Shown: positions 44,739 through 54,220 of the stretch, one piece after another
Position numbering within the stretch: the stretch's first letter is position 1
How the letters are laid out: each line of letters starts with the position of its first letter
NCBI GenBank assembly: GCA_011774835.1
Contig: JAACAK010000049.1
Coordinates: 79,653-143,652, forward strand
Reading direction: 5' to 3'
DNA: 64,000 bases
Source: Candidatus Kutchimonas denitrificans
Lineage (GTDB): Bacteria > Gemmatimonadota > Gemmatimonadetes > Palauibacterales > KS3-K002
The notes under the pieces: model-generated
Databases searched by the model: none
Seen by the model: the letters and a program-made list of their open reading frames with translations, nothing else
What the model was told of the DNA's origin: nothing
Made by a program: the position numbers and the translations under genes

Positions 44739-46373
44739 ATGGAACTCATCGGCGAGCTGAACCGGTTGCAGCAGGCGCAGGGCCACCTGCGAGATGAGGA
44801 CCTGCGCGATCTTTCGGAGCGGCTCCGCGTGCCGCTTTACCGAATCGAAGAGGTCATCTCGTTCTACCCGCACTTTCGGACGACGCCGCCGCCGAAGGCG
44901 GAGGTCGCCGTCTGCCGCGACCTGGCCTGTTACGTGAACGGCGGCGACGAATTCTGCGCCCGGGTGACGAAGCTGCTGGCGAACGACCCGGAGATCGAAG
45001 TCCGCGAGGTCTCCTGCCTGGGCCGCTGCGAGGCAGCCCCGGCGGCGCTGATCGGCGACGTGCCGCTCGGCGCCAGCCCCGAGGACGTGGCCCAAGCGGC
45101 GCGTCAGCCCGGGCGTCGGCGGAGCGCCGGCCCCAGCGCCGCCCGTCGCGACTGGCGCATCGACCTGTACGCCGGGTCCGAGCTCGAGCCGTACGCCGTA
45201 CTGGAGGCCTACCGAGATCGTGACGAGGAGGAGGCCGCCGCGGAGATCATCGAGCGGCTCAAGGCCTCCGGGCTGGCGGGGATGGGAGGGGCGGCCTTTC
45301 CCGCCGGGCTCAAATGGGAGCTGGTCCGCAAGGAGGCAGCGACCCCGAAGTATGTGATCTGCAACGCCGACGAGAGCGAGCCCGGCACCTTCAAGGACCG
45401 GGTGATCATGGCCGAGCTGCCGCACCTGGTGATCGAGGGGATGTGTCTGGGCGCCCTGGTCTGCGGGGCCGATCGGGGCTGGATCTACATCCGGCACGAA
45501 TACGAGCCCGAGCGCCAGGCGCTGCAGGAAGCGATCGATGCCGCCCGTTCGGCTGGCGTGCTGGGCGAACGGTTCGACATCGAGATCTTCGTCTCCCCGG
45601 GCGGCTACATCCTGGGCGAGGAGACGGCGCTGCTCGAAGCGCTGGAGGACCGGCGCGGCGAGCCACGGAACAAGCCGCCGTACCCGGGTCAGTCCGGGCT
45701 GTGGGGCAAGCCCACGCTGATCAACAACGTCGAGACGCTGGCGATGGCGCCGGCCATCGTCCAGCACGGTCCCGACTGGTGGAAGGAACAGGGGACCCGG
45801 GGCCACCACGGCCTCAAGTTCATCGGCGTTTCCGGACACGTCGAGCGACCCGGCGTGTTCGAGATCCCCATGGGCACAACGGTGGCCGAACTGATCGAGC
45901 TGGCAGGAGGGGTGAAGGACGGCCGCCGTCTCAAGGGGTTCGCGCCCGGCGGCGCCAGCTCCAACTTCCTGCCGGCGGAGGCCGCGGACGTGGAGATCGA
46001 TTTCAAGTCGATCGCCGAGGCAGGCAGCATGCTCGGATCCGCCGCCCTCATCGTGCTGGACCAGGACGCCGACATGATCGCCGCCGCGACAAACGTGGTT
46101 CGCTTCTTCCGCAACGAGTCGTGTGGCAAGTGCGTACCCTGTCGCGTCGGCACGGAAAAGGTCGTCGCGATGCTCGAGGGTACCCTGGCCGGCGACGGCA
46201 ACGGCGCCTTGCGCGAGGCCCTCCCGGACCTCGAGGTGACCCTCGCCGAGACCTCGATATGCGGGCTCGGGCAGGTGGCCCTGAATCCGATCACCTCCGC
46301 GCTGAAATACTGGGGCGACGAGATGGAGGGGGAGGGGCGTACGGCGCCGGTGAGGCGACGGGTGGGGAAGTAG
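44739..46373 (+). CDS. Fused NuoE/NuoF-type NADH-binding subunit of formate dehydrogenase
   Basis: N-terminal 2Fe2S CRDLACYVNGG...CLGRCEAAP; NuoF-like GRGG-type region GLAGMGGAAFPAGLKWELVRKE, CNADESEPGTFKDR, ESCGKCVPCRVGT. Confidence 0.92.
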   Translation: MELIGELNRLQQAQGHLRDEDLRDLSERLRVPLYRIEEVISFYPHFRTTPPPKAEVAVCRDLACYVNGGDEFCARVTKLLANDPEIEVREVSCLGRCEAAPAALIGDVPLGASPEDVAQAARQPGRRRSAGPSAARRDWRIDLYAGSELEPYAVLEAYRDRDEEEAAAEIIERLKASGLAGMGGAAFPAGLKWELVRKEAATPKYVICNADESEPGTFKDRVIMAELPHLVIEGMCLGALVCGADRGWIYIRHEYEPERQALQEAIDAARSAGVLGERFDIEIFVSPGGYILGEETALLEALEDRRGEPRNKPPYPGQSGLWGKPTLINNVETLAMAPAIVQHGPDWWKEQGTRGHHGLKFIGVSGHVERPGVFEIPMGTTVAELIELAGGVKDGRRLKGFAPGGASSNFLPAEAADVEIDFKSIAEAGSMLGSAALIVLDQDADMIAAATNVVRFFRNESCGKCVPCRVGTEKVVAMLEGTLAGDGNGALREALPDLEVTLAETSICGLGQVALNPITSALKYWGDEMEGEGRTAPVRRRVGK

Positions 46374-46428
46374 TGGGTCAGTGGGTCAGTAGGTCAGTGA
46401 GTTGGCAGCCAGGGCAACAGAATTCGCC

Positions 46429-49230
46429 ATGATTACAGGCACACGCACGATCAGTCTGGAGATCGATGGGAGGCCGGTCACGGTGCCGGAGGGCACGACG
46501 CTCTACGATGCCGCACGACAACTCGATGTAGAGATTCCCGTCCTCTGCCACGACCCCCGTATGCGACCGGTCGGTGTCTGCCGCATGTGCGTCGTCGACG
46601 TCGGCGAGCGGGTGCTGGCGGCCGCCTGCGTCAGAAAGGCCGCCGACGGCATGTCGGTGATCACCCGCTCGGACAAGATCGAGCGCTGCCGCAAGACGCT
46701 GACCGAGCTGCTACTCTCCGACTATCCCGAGGGTTCGGCTCGAGAACAGAAGAGCGCCGACGACCTGCTGCTCCAGCTCGCCCGTGACTACGGGATCGAG
46801 GGGCGTGCGCCCTCGCTGCCGAGGGGGAACGGGCGACCACAGGACGATTCATCGCCGGTCATCGCCGTCGACCACTCCGCCTGCATCCTGTGCGACCGCT
46901 GCATCCGCGGCTGCGACGAGATCCAACACAACGACGTGATCGGTCGGACGGGCAAGGGGTACGGGTCGCGCATCTCGTTCGACCTCGACAACCCGATGGG
47001 CGAGAGCACGTGCGTCGCCTGTGGTGAGTGCGCCGCCGTGTGTCCGACCGGCGCCCTGACCGTCAAGCCGATCACCGTACCGATCGAGGCGGACCGGCCG
47101 CTCGAGACCGTCGACTCGGTCTGTCCCTACTGCGGCGTGGGCTGTGCGATCACCTATCACGTGGACCGAGAGAAGAACGCGGTCGCTCGCGCCGAGGGGC
47201 GCGACAGTCCGGCCAGCGAGTCGCGGCTGTGCGTCAAGGGTCGATTCGGCTTCGACTACGCGAAGCACCCGCAGCGTCTGACGACGCCCCTCATCCGCCG
47301 CGACGATTACTATCCCAAGGGACCGCTGTCGTCGGACGTCAAAGGCGAGCGGCGCAAGAAACCGGGCGGCCTGGTCGACTACGACGAAGTGATGCCCGCC
47401 TTCCGGGAGGCGACCTGGGAGGAGGCCCTCGACCTCGCGGCGTCGCGATTGAAAGCCATCAGGGACGAGTTTGGCCCCTCGACGCTCGCCGGGTTCGGAT
47501 CGGCGAAGTGCAGCAACGAGGAGGCCTACCTGTTCCAGAAGCTGGTCCGCGCGGTATTCGGCACCAACAACATCGATCACTGCACCCGGCTCTGCCACGC
47601 ATCGTCGGTCGCGGCGCTTCTCGAGACGATCGGATCGGGCGCGGTGACCAACGTATTCTCCGACGTTCGCAACGCCGACGTGGCGATCGTCACCGGCAGC
47701 AACACCACCGAGAATCACCCGGTCGCCGCCACCTTCATCAAGGACGCGGCGTCGAAGGGCACGACGCTGATCGTCATCGACTCCCGGGAGACCGGCATCG
47801 CCCGCCACGCGCATCATTTCTTGCAGATCGAGCCGGGGTCGGACGTGGCGCTCTATAACGCGATGATGCACGTGATGATCGAAGAGGACCTGATCAAGCA
47901 CGACTACATCGCGCGCTACACCGAGGGGTTCGAGGAGCTGAAGGGTCTGGTCGCCAGGTACACGCCGGAGGTGGCCGCCAAGATCTGCGGCGTGTCGGCC
48001 GATAAGATCGCCGAGGTGGCCCGGATCTTCGGCAAGGCGAACGCCGCCATCATCTACTGGGGGATGGGGATCTCGCAGCACACACACGGCACGGACAACG
48101 CCCGTTGCCTCATCTCGCTGGCCCTGCTCAGCGGCAACATCGGCCGGCCGGGCACGGGTCTCCACCCGCTGCGCGGTCAGAACAACGTGCAGGGCGCGTC
48201 GGACGCCGGGCTGATCCCGATGGTCTACCCGGACTACCAGAACGTGGCAAGCGAGGAGGCGCGCCAGAAGTTCGAGGAGGCGTGGGGGGTACCGCTGGAT
48301 CCGAATCCCGGACTCACCGTGGTCGAGATCATCGGCGGCGCGCTGGACGGTAGCATCAAGGGCATGTACATGATGGGCGAGAACCCGTTCCTCTCCGACC
48401 CCAACGTGAACAAGGTCCGCAAGGCGCTGGCGAGCCTCGAGTTCCTTTGCGTGCAGGACATCTTCCTCACCGAGACGGCCGAGTTCGCCGACGTGATCCT
48501 GCCGGCGACCTCGTTCTTCGAGAAGACAGGCACCTACACCAATTCGGACCGCCGCGTTCAGGTGGGACAGGTCACCCTGGAGGCGCCGGGCGAGGCGCGG
48601 CTCGACTGGGAGATCGTGTGCGAGATCGCCACGCGGATGGGCTACCCGATGAGCTACGATTCCGCGTCGGCCATCTTCGAGGAGTTCACCTCGCTGGCTC
48701 CCAGCTACAGCGGACTCGACTACGACAACCTGAAACCCACCGGCAAGCTGTGGCCCTGCCCCGACCCCGAGACCAGCGACGGCGTGCAGCTGCTGTTCGG
48801 CGACGGGTTCCCGACGTCCAGCGGGCGCGGCAAGTTCGTACCGGTCGACTACCAGCCGGCAGCGGAGCTTCCCGACGACGAGTACCCGTTCGTCCTGAAC
48901 ACGGGTCGCATGCTGGAGCACTGGCACACGGGTACGATGACGCGGCGCGCGAAGGCGCTACACGCGATCGAACCGGAAGCGGTCTGCCAGATGAACCCGC
49001 AGGACCTGCAGGCGATGGGGCTGGAGCCCGGAACGCTGGTGACCCTGACCACCCGGCGCGGCACGATCACCCTGAAGGTGCGCAGCGCGCCCAGCGTAGC
49101 GCGGGGCAACGTGTTCATGCCGTTCCACTTCCGGGAAGCATCGGCCAACATCTTGACCAACGACGTACTCGACCCGCACGGGAAGATCCCCGAGTACAAG
49201 TTCTGCGCGGTCAAGGTGGAGAAGGCGTAG
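46429..49230 (+). CDS. fdhA: Formate dehydrogenase alpha subunit (Cys-type)
   Basis: N-terminal CRMC 2Fe2S and 4Fe4S motifs (CILCDRCIRGCDEIQ, CVACGECAAVCPTGAL, CPYCGVGCAITYH); HCTRLCHASSVAALLETIGSGAVTN with Cys at the Sec position. Confidence 0.92.
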   Translation: MITGTRTISLEIDGRPVTVPEGTTLYDAARQLDVEIPVLCHDPRMRPVGVCRMCVVDVGERVLAAACVRKAADGMSVITRSDKIERCRKTLTELLLSDYPEGSAREQKSADDLLLQLARDYGIEGRAPSLPRGNGRPQDDSSPVIAVDHSACILCDRCIRGCDEIQHNDVIGRTGKGYGSRISFDLDNPMGESTCVACGECAAVCPTGALTVKPITVPIEADRPLETVDSVCPYCGVGCAITYHVDREKNAVARAEGRDSPASESRLCVKGRFGFDYAKHPQRLTTPLIRRDDYYPKGPLSSDVKGERRKKPGGLVDYDEVMPAFREATWEEALDLAASRLKAIRDEFGPSTLAGFGSAKCSNEEAYLFQKLVRAVFGTNNIDHCTRLCHASSVAALLETIGSGAVTNVFSDVRNADVAIVTGSNTTENHPVAATFIKDAASKGTTLIVIDSRETGIARHAHHFLQIEPGSDVALYNAMMHVMIEEDLIKHDYIARYTEGFEELKGLVARYTPEVAAKICGVSADKIAEVARIFGKANAAIIYWGMGISQHTHGTDNARCLISLALLSGNIGRPGTGLHPLRGQNNVQGASDAGLIPMVYPDYQNVASEEARQKFEEAWGVPLDPNPGLTVVEIIGGALDGSIKGMYMMGENPFLSDPNVNKVRKALASLEFLCVQDIFLTETAEFADVILPATSFFEKTGTYTNSDRRVQVGQVTLEAPGEARLDWEIVCEIATRMGYPMSYDSASAIFEEFTSLAPSYSGLDYDNLKPTGKLWPCPDPETSDGVQLLFGDGFPTSSGRGKFVPVDYQPAAELPDDEYPFVLNTGRMLEHWHTGTMTRRAKALHAIEPEAVCQMNPQDLQAMGLEPGTLVTLTTRRGTITLKVRSAPSVARGNVFMPFHFREASANILTNDVLDPHGKIPEYKFCAVKVEKA

Positions 49231-49245
49231 GCGGGTGGGCGGCGG

Positions 49246-50403
49246 CTAGTAGCGGAAGATCGCCGCCAGCGAGCCCCCCGAGCCCCCATCCGGTATCTCA
49301 TCCGGCTTGACCGCGAAGACGTCTCCGCCGTGTGCCAGCGTCTGCACGGCCGCCAGGTCGAGCAGGTCCTGATCGCCAGGCTCCGGCTCGTCATGGACCA
49401 TCAGATCTTGGCCGCTGGGATCGTACGTACCCCAACGCTGTACCCCGACCGCGACGAAGAGTGAAGCGATGCGTCCGTTGTGGGCCGCCGGGACGATGGC
49501 ATCCAGCTCGTCGGTGGCCCGTCCGGTGCCCAGGAGCTCGTGGAACTGCGCCGCCGCTCGCTCCAGTTTGCGTGCGAAGTGTGGCTCCAGAATCGACCAG
49601 GCCCGATCGTGAAGCTCCTGATCCGACAGTGGTTCCGGGTTCCCCACGATCCCCTCCTCCATCACTTTGGCGTAGCTGTTCGCCTCGCGATAAATGGGCA
49701 GCAGGTAATCGACGCCGGCGAGCACGAGGGGAGCGCTCTCGTCGGCCAACAGCTCCTGCAGCCCGTTGTCGATCACTTTGAAATAGCGCAGCAGCGCCTT
49801 CTTGTGGACCGACTCGTCGGCGCCGCCACCGCCGTGGCCGTGAAAGATGGCCCCGCCGGCACGGTTCGCCGTATGGAACTGCAACTGCTTCTCTCGCTCT
49901 TCCGCGCCGAGCGCATCACGCAAGCTCTTCGGCAGGCTATCGAGATTGACCGGGCCGACCCGGTGGTGGGTGCCCTGGAGCAGACGGACCTCGTTCTGAC
50001 TCAAGGCCAGCACGTAGAAGCGACCGTCGACGGTGAACAGCGAGAGCAACGGCTTGATGTGGAAGCGGTCGGTCAGGACCACGAGCTCGTTGAACTCATA
50101 CGGCAAGCGGTAATGCCGGAACGTCTCGGTCGAGATGAAGACGGCGAGGCCGTCGCCCTGGTGCTGCCAGAAGTCGTCATCGTCCAGAAGCGAATGGGCG
50201 GGGGCGAGCAGCTCCTCGGCCTCGCTGCTCCGCAGCCCGCTGTCGACCAGCCGCTCGCCCGCCTGCCTCAGGACGTTCTTGAAACGTATCGGATCTTGCT
50301 TCGTCTCCACGCCCGTGCGATGTGTCGGCAGATAAAGCGAGATCGAGGGCACGTCGCGTTCGTCGATGAGCTCCCGCAACTCCGCCCGATTCAGCAAATC
50401 CAT
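49246..50403 (-). CDS. Bacterial archaeo-eukaryotic release factor (baeRF)-family protein
   Basis: SISLYLPTHRTGVETKQDPIRFKNVLRQAGERL; LLSLFTVDGRFYVLALSQNEVRLLQG; LVLAGVDYLLPIYREANSY. Confidence 0.8.
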   Translation of the reverse strand: MDLLNRAELRELIDERDVPSISLYLPTHRTGVETKQDPIRFKNVLRQAGERLVDSGLRSSEAEELLAPAHSLLDDDDFWQHQGDGLAVFISTETFRHYRLPYEFNELVVLTDRFHIKPLLSLFTVDGRFYVLALSQNEVRLLQGTHHRVGPVNLDSLPKSLRDALGAEEREKQLQFHTANRAGGAIFHGHGGGGADESVHKKALLRYFKVIDNGLQELLADESAPLVLAGVDYLLPIYREANSYAKVMEEGIVGNPEPLSDQELHDRAWSILEPHFARKLERAAAQFHELLGTGRATDELDAIVPAAHNGRIASLFVAVGVQRWGTYDPSGQDLMVHDEPEPGDQDLLDLAAVQTLAHGGDVFAVKPDEIPDGGSGGSLAAIFRY

Positions 50404-50593
50404 ACATTGCCTCCCAAACTGTCATCTTCCGAACGTGCCGCCGCAGGCCGACGATGAGGGCAAGAGCCGCAGCCGCCAACCGCCGGACTGCTTCGACAAC
50501 ACGTCCCGGGGAACTTCGAATGTCCTAGCGTCGATCTTGAACATAAGGTCCCGGGGCCCGAGGTCGCCACGCGGCACCTGAAACAGCTAAGTT

Positions 50594-50740
50594 GTGGGTG
50601 TACCGGAAGCAGTGTTCGAGGACGAGCTTGGCCGGCAAATAACGAAGAAGGACCCGTGGATCGACGAGTCGACCGACTTTGAAGCGGAGGCAAAGCGCGG
50701 CGCGATCTCGCCGCTCACCGGTTCGTTGCTCTGCTGTTGA
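50594..50740 (+). CDS. Possible 48-aa small protein
   Basis: GTG frame GVPEAVFEDELGRQITKKDPWIDESTDFEAEAKRGAISPLTGSLLCC; below the ORF-track cutoff. Confidence 0.3.
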   Translation: MGVPEAVFEDELGRQITKKDPWIDESTDFEAEAKRGAISPLTGSLLCC

Positions 50741-50778
50741 CTATTCACAATTCCCACTACAGGGGTCGGTGCCGTAAG

Positions 50779-51003
50779 ATGAGACTGGTGAAGGTGGCTT
50801 CGTTCCCGAGCCGCGTGGAAGCGGGGCTGGCTGCGGGCATCCTGGAATCGAATGGGATCATGCATACGATCCGGGCCGACGACGTCGGGATCTTCGGGCC
50901 CGGCCACCAGGGCCCTTTCCACAAGGGGGTCGACCTGCTGGTGGCCGAGACGGACCTGGCCGAGGCTCTCAGCCTGCTGCAGGACGCCGGGCTGCTGGAA
51001 TGA
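50779..51003 (+). CDS. DUF2007-like small protein
   Basis: MRLVKVASFPSRVEAGLAAGILESNGIMHTIRADDVG...GVDLLVAETDLAEALSLLQDA. Confidence 0.8.
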   Translation: MRLVKVASFPSRVEAGLAAGILESNGIMHTIRADDVGIFGPGHQGPFHKGVDLLVAETDLAEALSLLQDAGLLE

Positions 51004-51096
51004 TCCCGGCGAGACCGGTTGAATCTCGAGCCGGCGCTTCGCCGTAAGGTGTAGAAGGCCAACGGTACGTTGATCCAATGGAGGACGGAATTACAG

Positions 51097-51378
51097 ATGG
51101 GAATCGAGCTGTTGTTCGCCGGCGGTGCGGCCTACGCCGGTTTCAGATATACGAAGAAGTTCGTGGTGCGTAAGCTACGCTTCGTTCCGAACGCCCGTAA
51201 GAAAGCGACCCCGTGGATCGCGGGCGCGGGCGCCGCCATCGTCGCGGCACCTGTCGCCGCGCTCCTCCCCATCATCGGCGGCCTCACCGCGGCGGCCTTC
51301 GGTGCCGGTGTGTTCGGCGGCGTAAAGGCCGGGAACAAGGAACTGGACGGGACGAACGTCTGGGGCGATCGGCGCTGA
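51097..51378 (+). CDS. Small hypothetical protein with hydrophobic segment
   Basis: MGIELLFAGGAAYAGFRYTKKFVVRKLRF...AAIVAAPVAALLPIIGGLTAAAFGAGVFGG. Confidence 0.6.
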   Translation: MGIELLFAGGAAYAGFRYTKKFVVRKLRFVPNARKKATPWIAGAGAAIVAAPVAALLPIIGGLTAAAFGAGVFGGVKAGNKELDGTNVWGDRR

Positions 51379-51452
51379 GCCGACACAGGAGAACTCCACC
51401 ACACCACCCGACCCCACCTCCTTCCGTCCACAAACGCCAGGTGCGCTAACCG

Positions 51453-53123
51453 TTACGCCGCTGTGCCGCCCTGTAGCCATCGCTGACCGAACAGAAACGC
51501 CCCGGCGACGAGCAGCATCAGGAGCACGCCGTAGGCGGCGGCGGCGCCGAGGTCGAAGTCGCGAAGCTGAGAGAGGATCTCGATGGAGATCGGGCGGGTG
51601 CGGTGCGTGTAGAGCACGATGGACGCGACGAACTCACCCAGGCCGGTCACGAAGGCGAGGGACGCCCCGGCGGCCAGCGCCGGCAGCAGCCCCGGGAGGG
51701 TGACGCGGCGCAGCGTTCGCCACGGACCGGCACCCAGGGAGGCGGCCGCTTCCTCCAGGCTGGGATCCAGCTGCCGGAAGCCGGCCAGCGCGGCTCGCCC
51801 GGTGAGCGGCAGAACCCGGACCGTGTAGGCGAGCATGAGGATCCAGGGCGTTCCCACCAGCACCCAGCGCAGGGTCAGCGGCTGGCTGACGCTGAACGTC
51901 GTGGCCAGGGCGATGGCCAGCACCGTACCGGGCAGGGCCCAGGGCAGGATGAGGAGCCCCTCCAGCAGCTTCTTCCCGCGGACGCCCCAGCGTACGACGA
52001 GCTGACCGACGGCGACGGCGAGCGCGACGGCGGCGACCGTCGCGGCGCTGGCCATGATCAGAGAGTTGATGATCGGGCGAAGCGTGCGCGCCTCGGAGAA
52101 GAGCTCGACGTAGTTCTCGAGCGAGTAGACGGGCGGCAGTGTCTGTGTCGTCCAGCTGCCATCGGGCACGAACGAAACGAGGAGCAGGGTCAGGTGCGGC
52201 AGGACCAGGAGCGCCACCCCGAGGCCGGCGACCAGGGCGACGCCGGCGGCGGCCCAGCGCGAGCTCACTCGCACGCGGACGCTCCGGGTCCCCTTGCCGG
52301 GCGCCACGTACTCGCGGCCGCCCTCCCAGCGGGACAGCGGCCAGAGGATCAGCAAGGAGACGGCGGCCAGCATCACCGTCTCGACCATCGCCACCCCCAA
52401 CTCGCCCTGGAGCTTGCTGTTGAAGATCTGCGTGGTCATGACGCGGAAGCCGCCGCCGAGCACGTAAGGCGCGCTGAACGACGCCATCGAGGTCATGAAG
52501 GTGAGAAGCGAAGCCCCGGCCAGCGTGGGCGTCAGCAGGGGAAGCGTGACGCGGACCAGCGTGCGGAGGCGGCCGGCGCCCAACGAGGCGGCGGCCTCGA
52601 AGACGGCCGGATCGACCCGGGCCAGGCCCGCCAGGGTGAAGAGATAGAAATACACGTACATCGAGTACGCGTGGACAGCGAGGATGGCGAACGCTCCCTG
52701 GAGCCGCCACGGCGGCTCCTCGAGTCCCAGGATGCCCTGGATCATCCGGCTGGCGATACCACTCTCGCCGTAAAGGAACAGGATGGCGATGACGCCGACC
52801 AGCGGCGGCAACAGCACCGGCATCGCGGCCAGCGCGCCCAGCGCACGACGGCCCGGGAACTCGTAACCCGCGAACAGGAAGGCGAGGGGCACGCCCACGA
52901 GCGCAGATAGCGCGACGGTGGCCAGGGAGATCCAGACGCTGGACCAGAGCGCCCGCAGCTCCGACTCGGTTCGCAGGAAATCGAGGTAGCGCGTCAGCGT
53001 CAGGCCGCCCTCCGTCCTGACGCTTTCGATCAGCACGACGAAGTTCGGGTAGACCACCGCCCAAATCAGGACGGCGAAGACCAGGGCGACGAAGACGCGG
53101 GAGCCCCGCCGGGACGAGTTCAC
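51453..53123 (-). CDS. ABC transporter permease, Fe(III)/thiamine type (fused two-domain)
   Basis: About 12 TM with two EAA-like motifs (EAAASLGAGRLRTLVRVTLPLL; EAAASLGAGPWRTLRRVTLPGLLPAL). Confidence 0.92.
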   Translation of the reverse strand: MNSSRRGSRVFVALVFAVLIWAVVYPNFVVLIESVRTEGGLTLTRYLDFLRTESELRALWSSVWISLATVALSALVGVPLAFLFAGYEFPGRRALGALAAMPVLLPPLVGVIAILFLYGESGIASRMIQGILGLEEPPWRLQGAFAILAVHAYSMYVYFYLFTLAGLARVDPAVFEAAASLGAGRLRTLVRVTLPLLTPTLAGASLLTFMTSMASFSAPYVLGGGFRVMTTQIFNSKLQGELGVAMVETVMLAAVSLLILWPLSRWEGGREYVAPGKGTRSVRVRVSSRWAAAGVALVAGLGVALLVLPHLTLLLVSFVPDGSWTTQTLPPVYSLENYVELFSEARTLRPIINSLIMASAATVAAVALAVAVGQLVVRWGVRGKKLLEGLLILPWALPGTVLAIALATTFSVSQPLTLRWVLVGTPWILMLAYTVRVLPLTGRAALAGFRQLDPSLEEAAASLGAGPWRTLRRVTLPGLLPALAAGASLAFVTGLGEFVASIVLYTHRTRPISIEILSQLRDFDLGAAAAYGVLLMLLVAGAFLFGQRWLQGGTAA

Positions 53124-54220
53124 CTGGCCGCCTCGGAGGAACGGGCTGGAAAGGCGAACAGTCCGTCCGGCGCCGACGGGGGCCGTAGCCCGACCGCGGC
53201 GCCGACCCGCGCCACGTCGCCGGTCGCCTGCACCTCGAGCCGTCCGCCCTCCACCTCGATCGTATAGACATAGACCGATCCGGCGAATCGCCGGTCGTCC
53301 ACGACCCCGCGTACGGCCTCCGCCTCGTCCGGGCCGCAGATCTCGACGGCCTCAGGCCGCGCCATCAGCCGGATGGCCGCGCCGGGCTCGAGGGGGGGCT
53401 CCGCGGCCGGAGCCGTAGCCGTCCACGTGGCATCGCCGGGCAGCCGGCAGACCACATCGCCGTTCGGGCTGAAGCGCTCCACCGTCGCCGCGACGACGCC
53501 CACCCGGCCGAGGAAGGTCGCGACGAATTCCGTCGCCGGCCGCCGGTACAGCTCCTCGGCCAGGCCGACCTGGTCCAGGTGACCCTCCCGCATCACGGCG
53601 ATGCGGTCCGAGAGCGCGAACGCCTCTTCCTGATCGTGGGTCACGTAAATGCTGGTGATCCCGATCTCCTTCACCAGCGTTCGCAGCTCGCGTCGCGTGC
53701 GCTCGCGCAGCGCCGCGTCGAGGTTCGACAGGGGCTCGTCCAGCAGCAGCACTTCGGGCTCCGGCGCCAGCGCCCGGGCCAGCGCCACCCGCTGCTGCTG
53801 ACCGCCCGACAGCGAGCCCACCGACCGGCGCTGAGTACCGGGGAGCCCGACGAGATCCAAAGCGCCAGCGACCCGCACCTCCACCGCGTCGCGGTCCAGG
53901 CCGGACCGCTCGAGACCGAACGCCACGTTGCTCCCCACGTCGAGATGAGGGAAGAGCGCGTAATGCTGGAACACCATGCCGAAGCCGCGGCGCTGCGGCG
54001 CAGTCCGGGTCAGGTCACGGCCCCGCAGACGGATATGCCCGGCGTCCGGCGTTTCGAACCCGGCGACCAGTCGCAACGTGGTTGTCTTGCCGCAGCCGCT
54101 GGGTCCCAGCAGGGTGACGATCTCGTGCTCGGCGATCTCGAGCGTCAGCTCGCGGACGGCCAGGGAGCCCGAAAACGTCCGGGTCAGCCGATCGAGGTGG
54201 AGGAAGGGATCCTCGCTCAA
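53120..54220 (-). CDS. ABC transporter ATP-binding protein, Fe(III) type
   Basis: LLGPSGCGKTTTLRLVAGFE; SLSGGQQQRVALARALAPEPEVLLLDEPLSNLD; TTG start overlaps the previous stop by 4 nt. Confidence 0.92.
   Translation of the reverse strand: MSEDPFLHLDRLTRTFSGSLAVRELTLEIAEHEIVTLLGPSGCGKTTTLRLVAGFETPDAGHIRLRGRDLTRTAPQRRGFGMVFQHYALFPHLDVGSNVAFGLERSGLDRDAVEVRVAGALDLVGLPGTQRRSVGSLSGGQQQRVALARALAPEPEVLLLDEPLSNLDAALRERTRRELRTLVKEIGITSIYVTHDQEEAFALSDRIAVMREGHLDQVGLAEELYRRPATEFVATFLGRVGVVAATVERFSPNGDVVCRLPGDATWTATAPAAEPPLEPGAAIRLMARPEAVEICGPDEAEAVRGVVDDRRFAGSVYVYTIEVEGGRLEVQATGDVARVGAAVGLRPPSAPDGLFAFPARSSEAAR

Noticed and set aside
47560-47620. Selenocysteine in the formate dehydrogenase alpha subunit
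   Set aside because: The position is encoded as Cys (HCTRLCH), with no in-frame TGA.
46849-48927. 692-aa minus-strand ORF
   Set aside because: Antisense shadow of fdhA.
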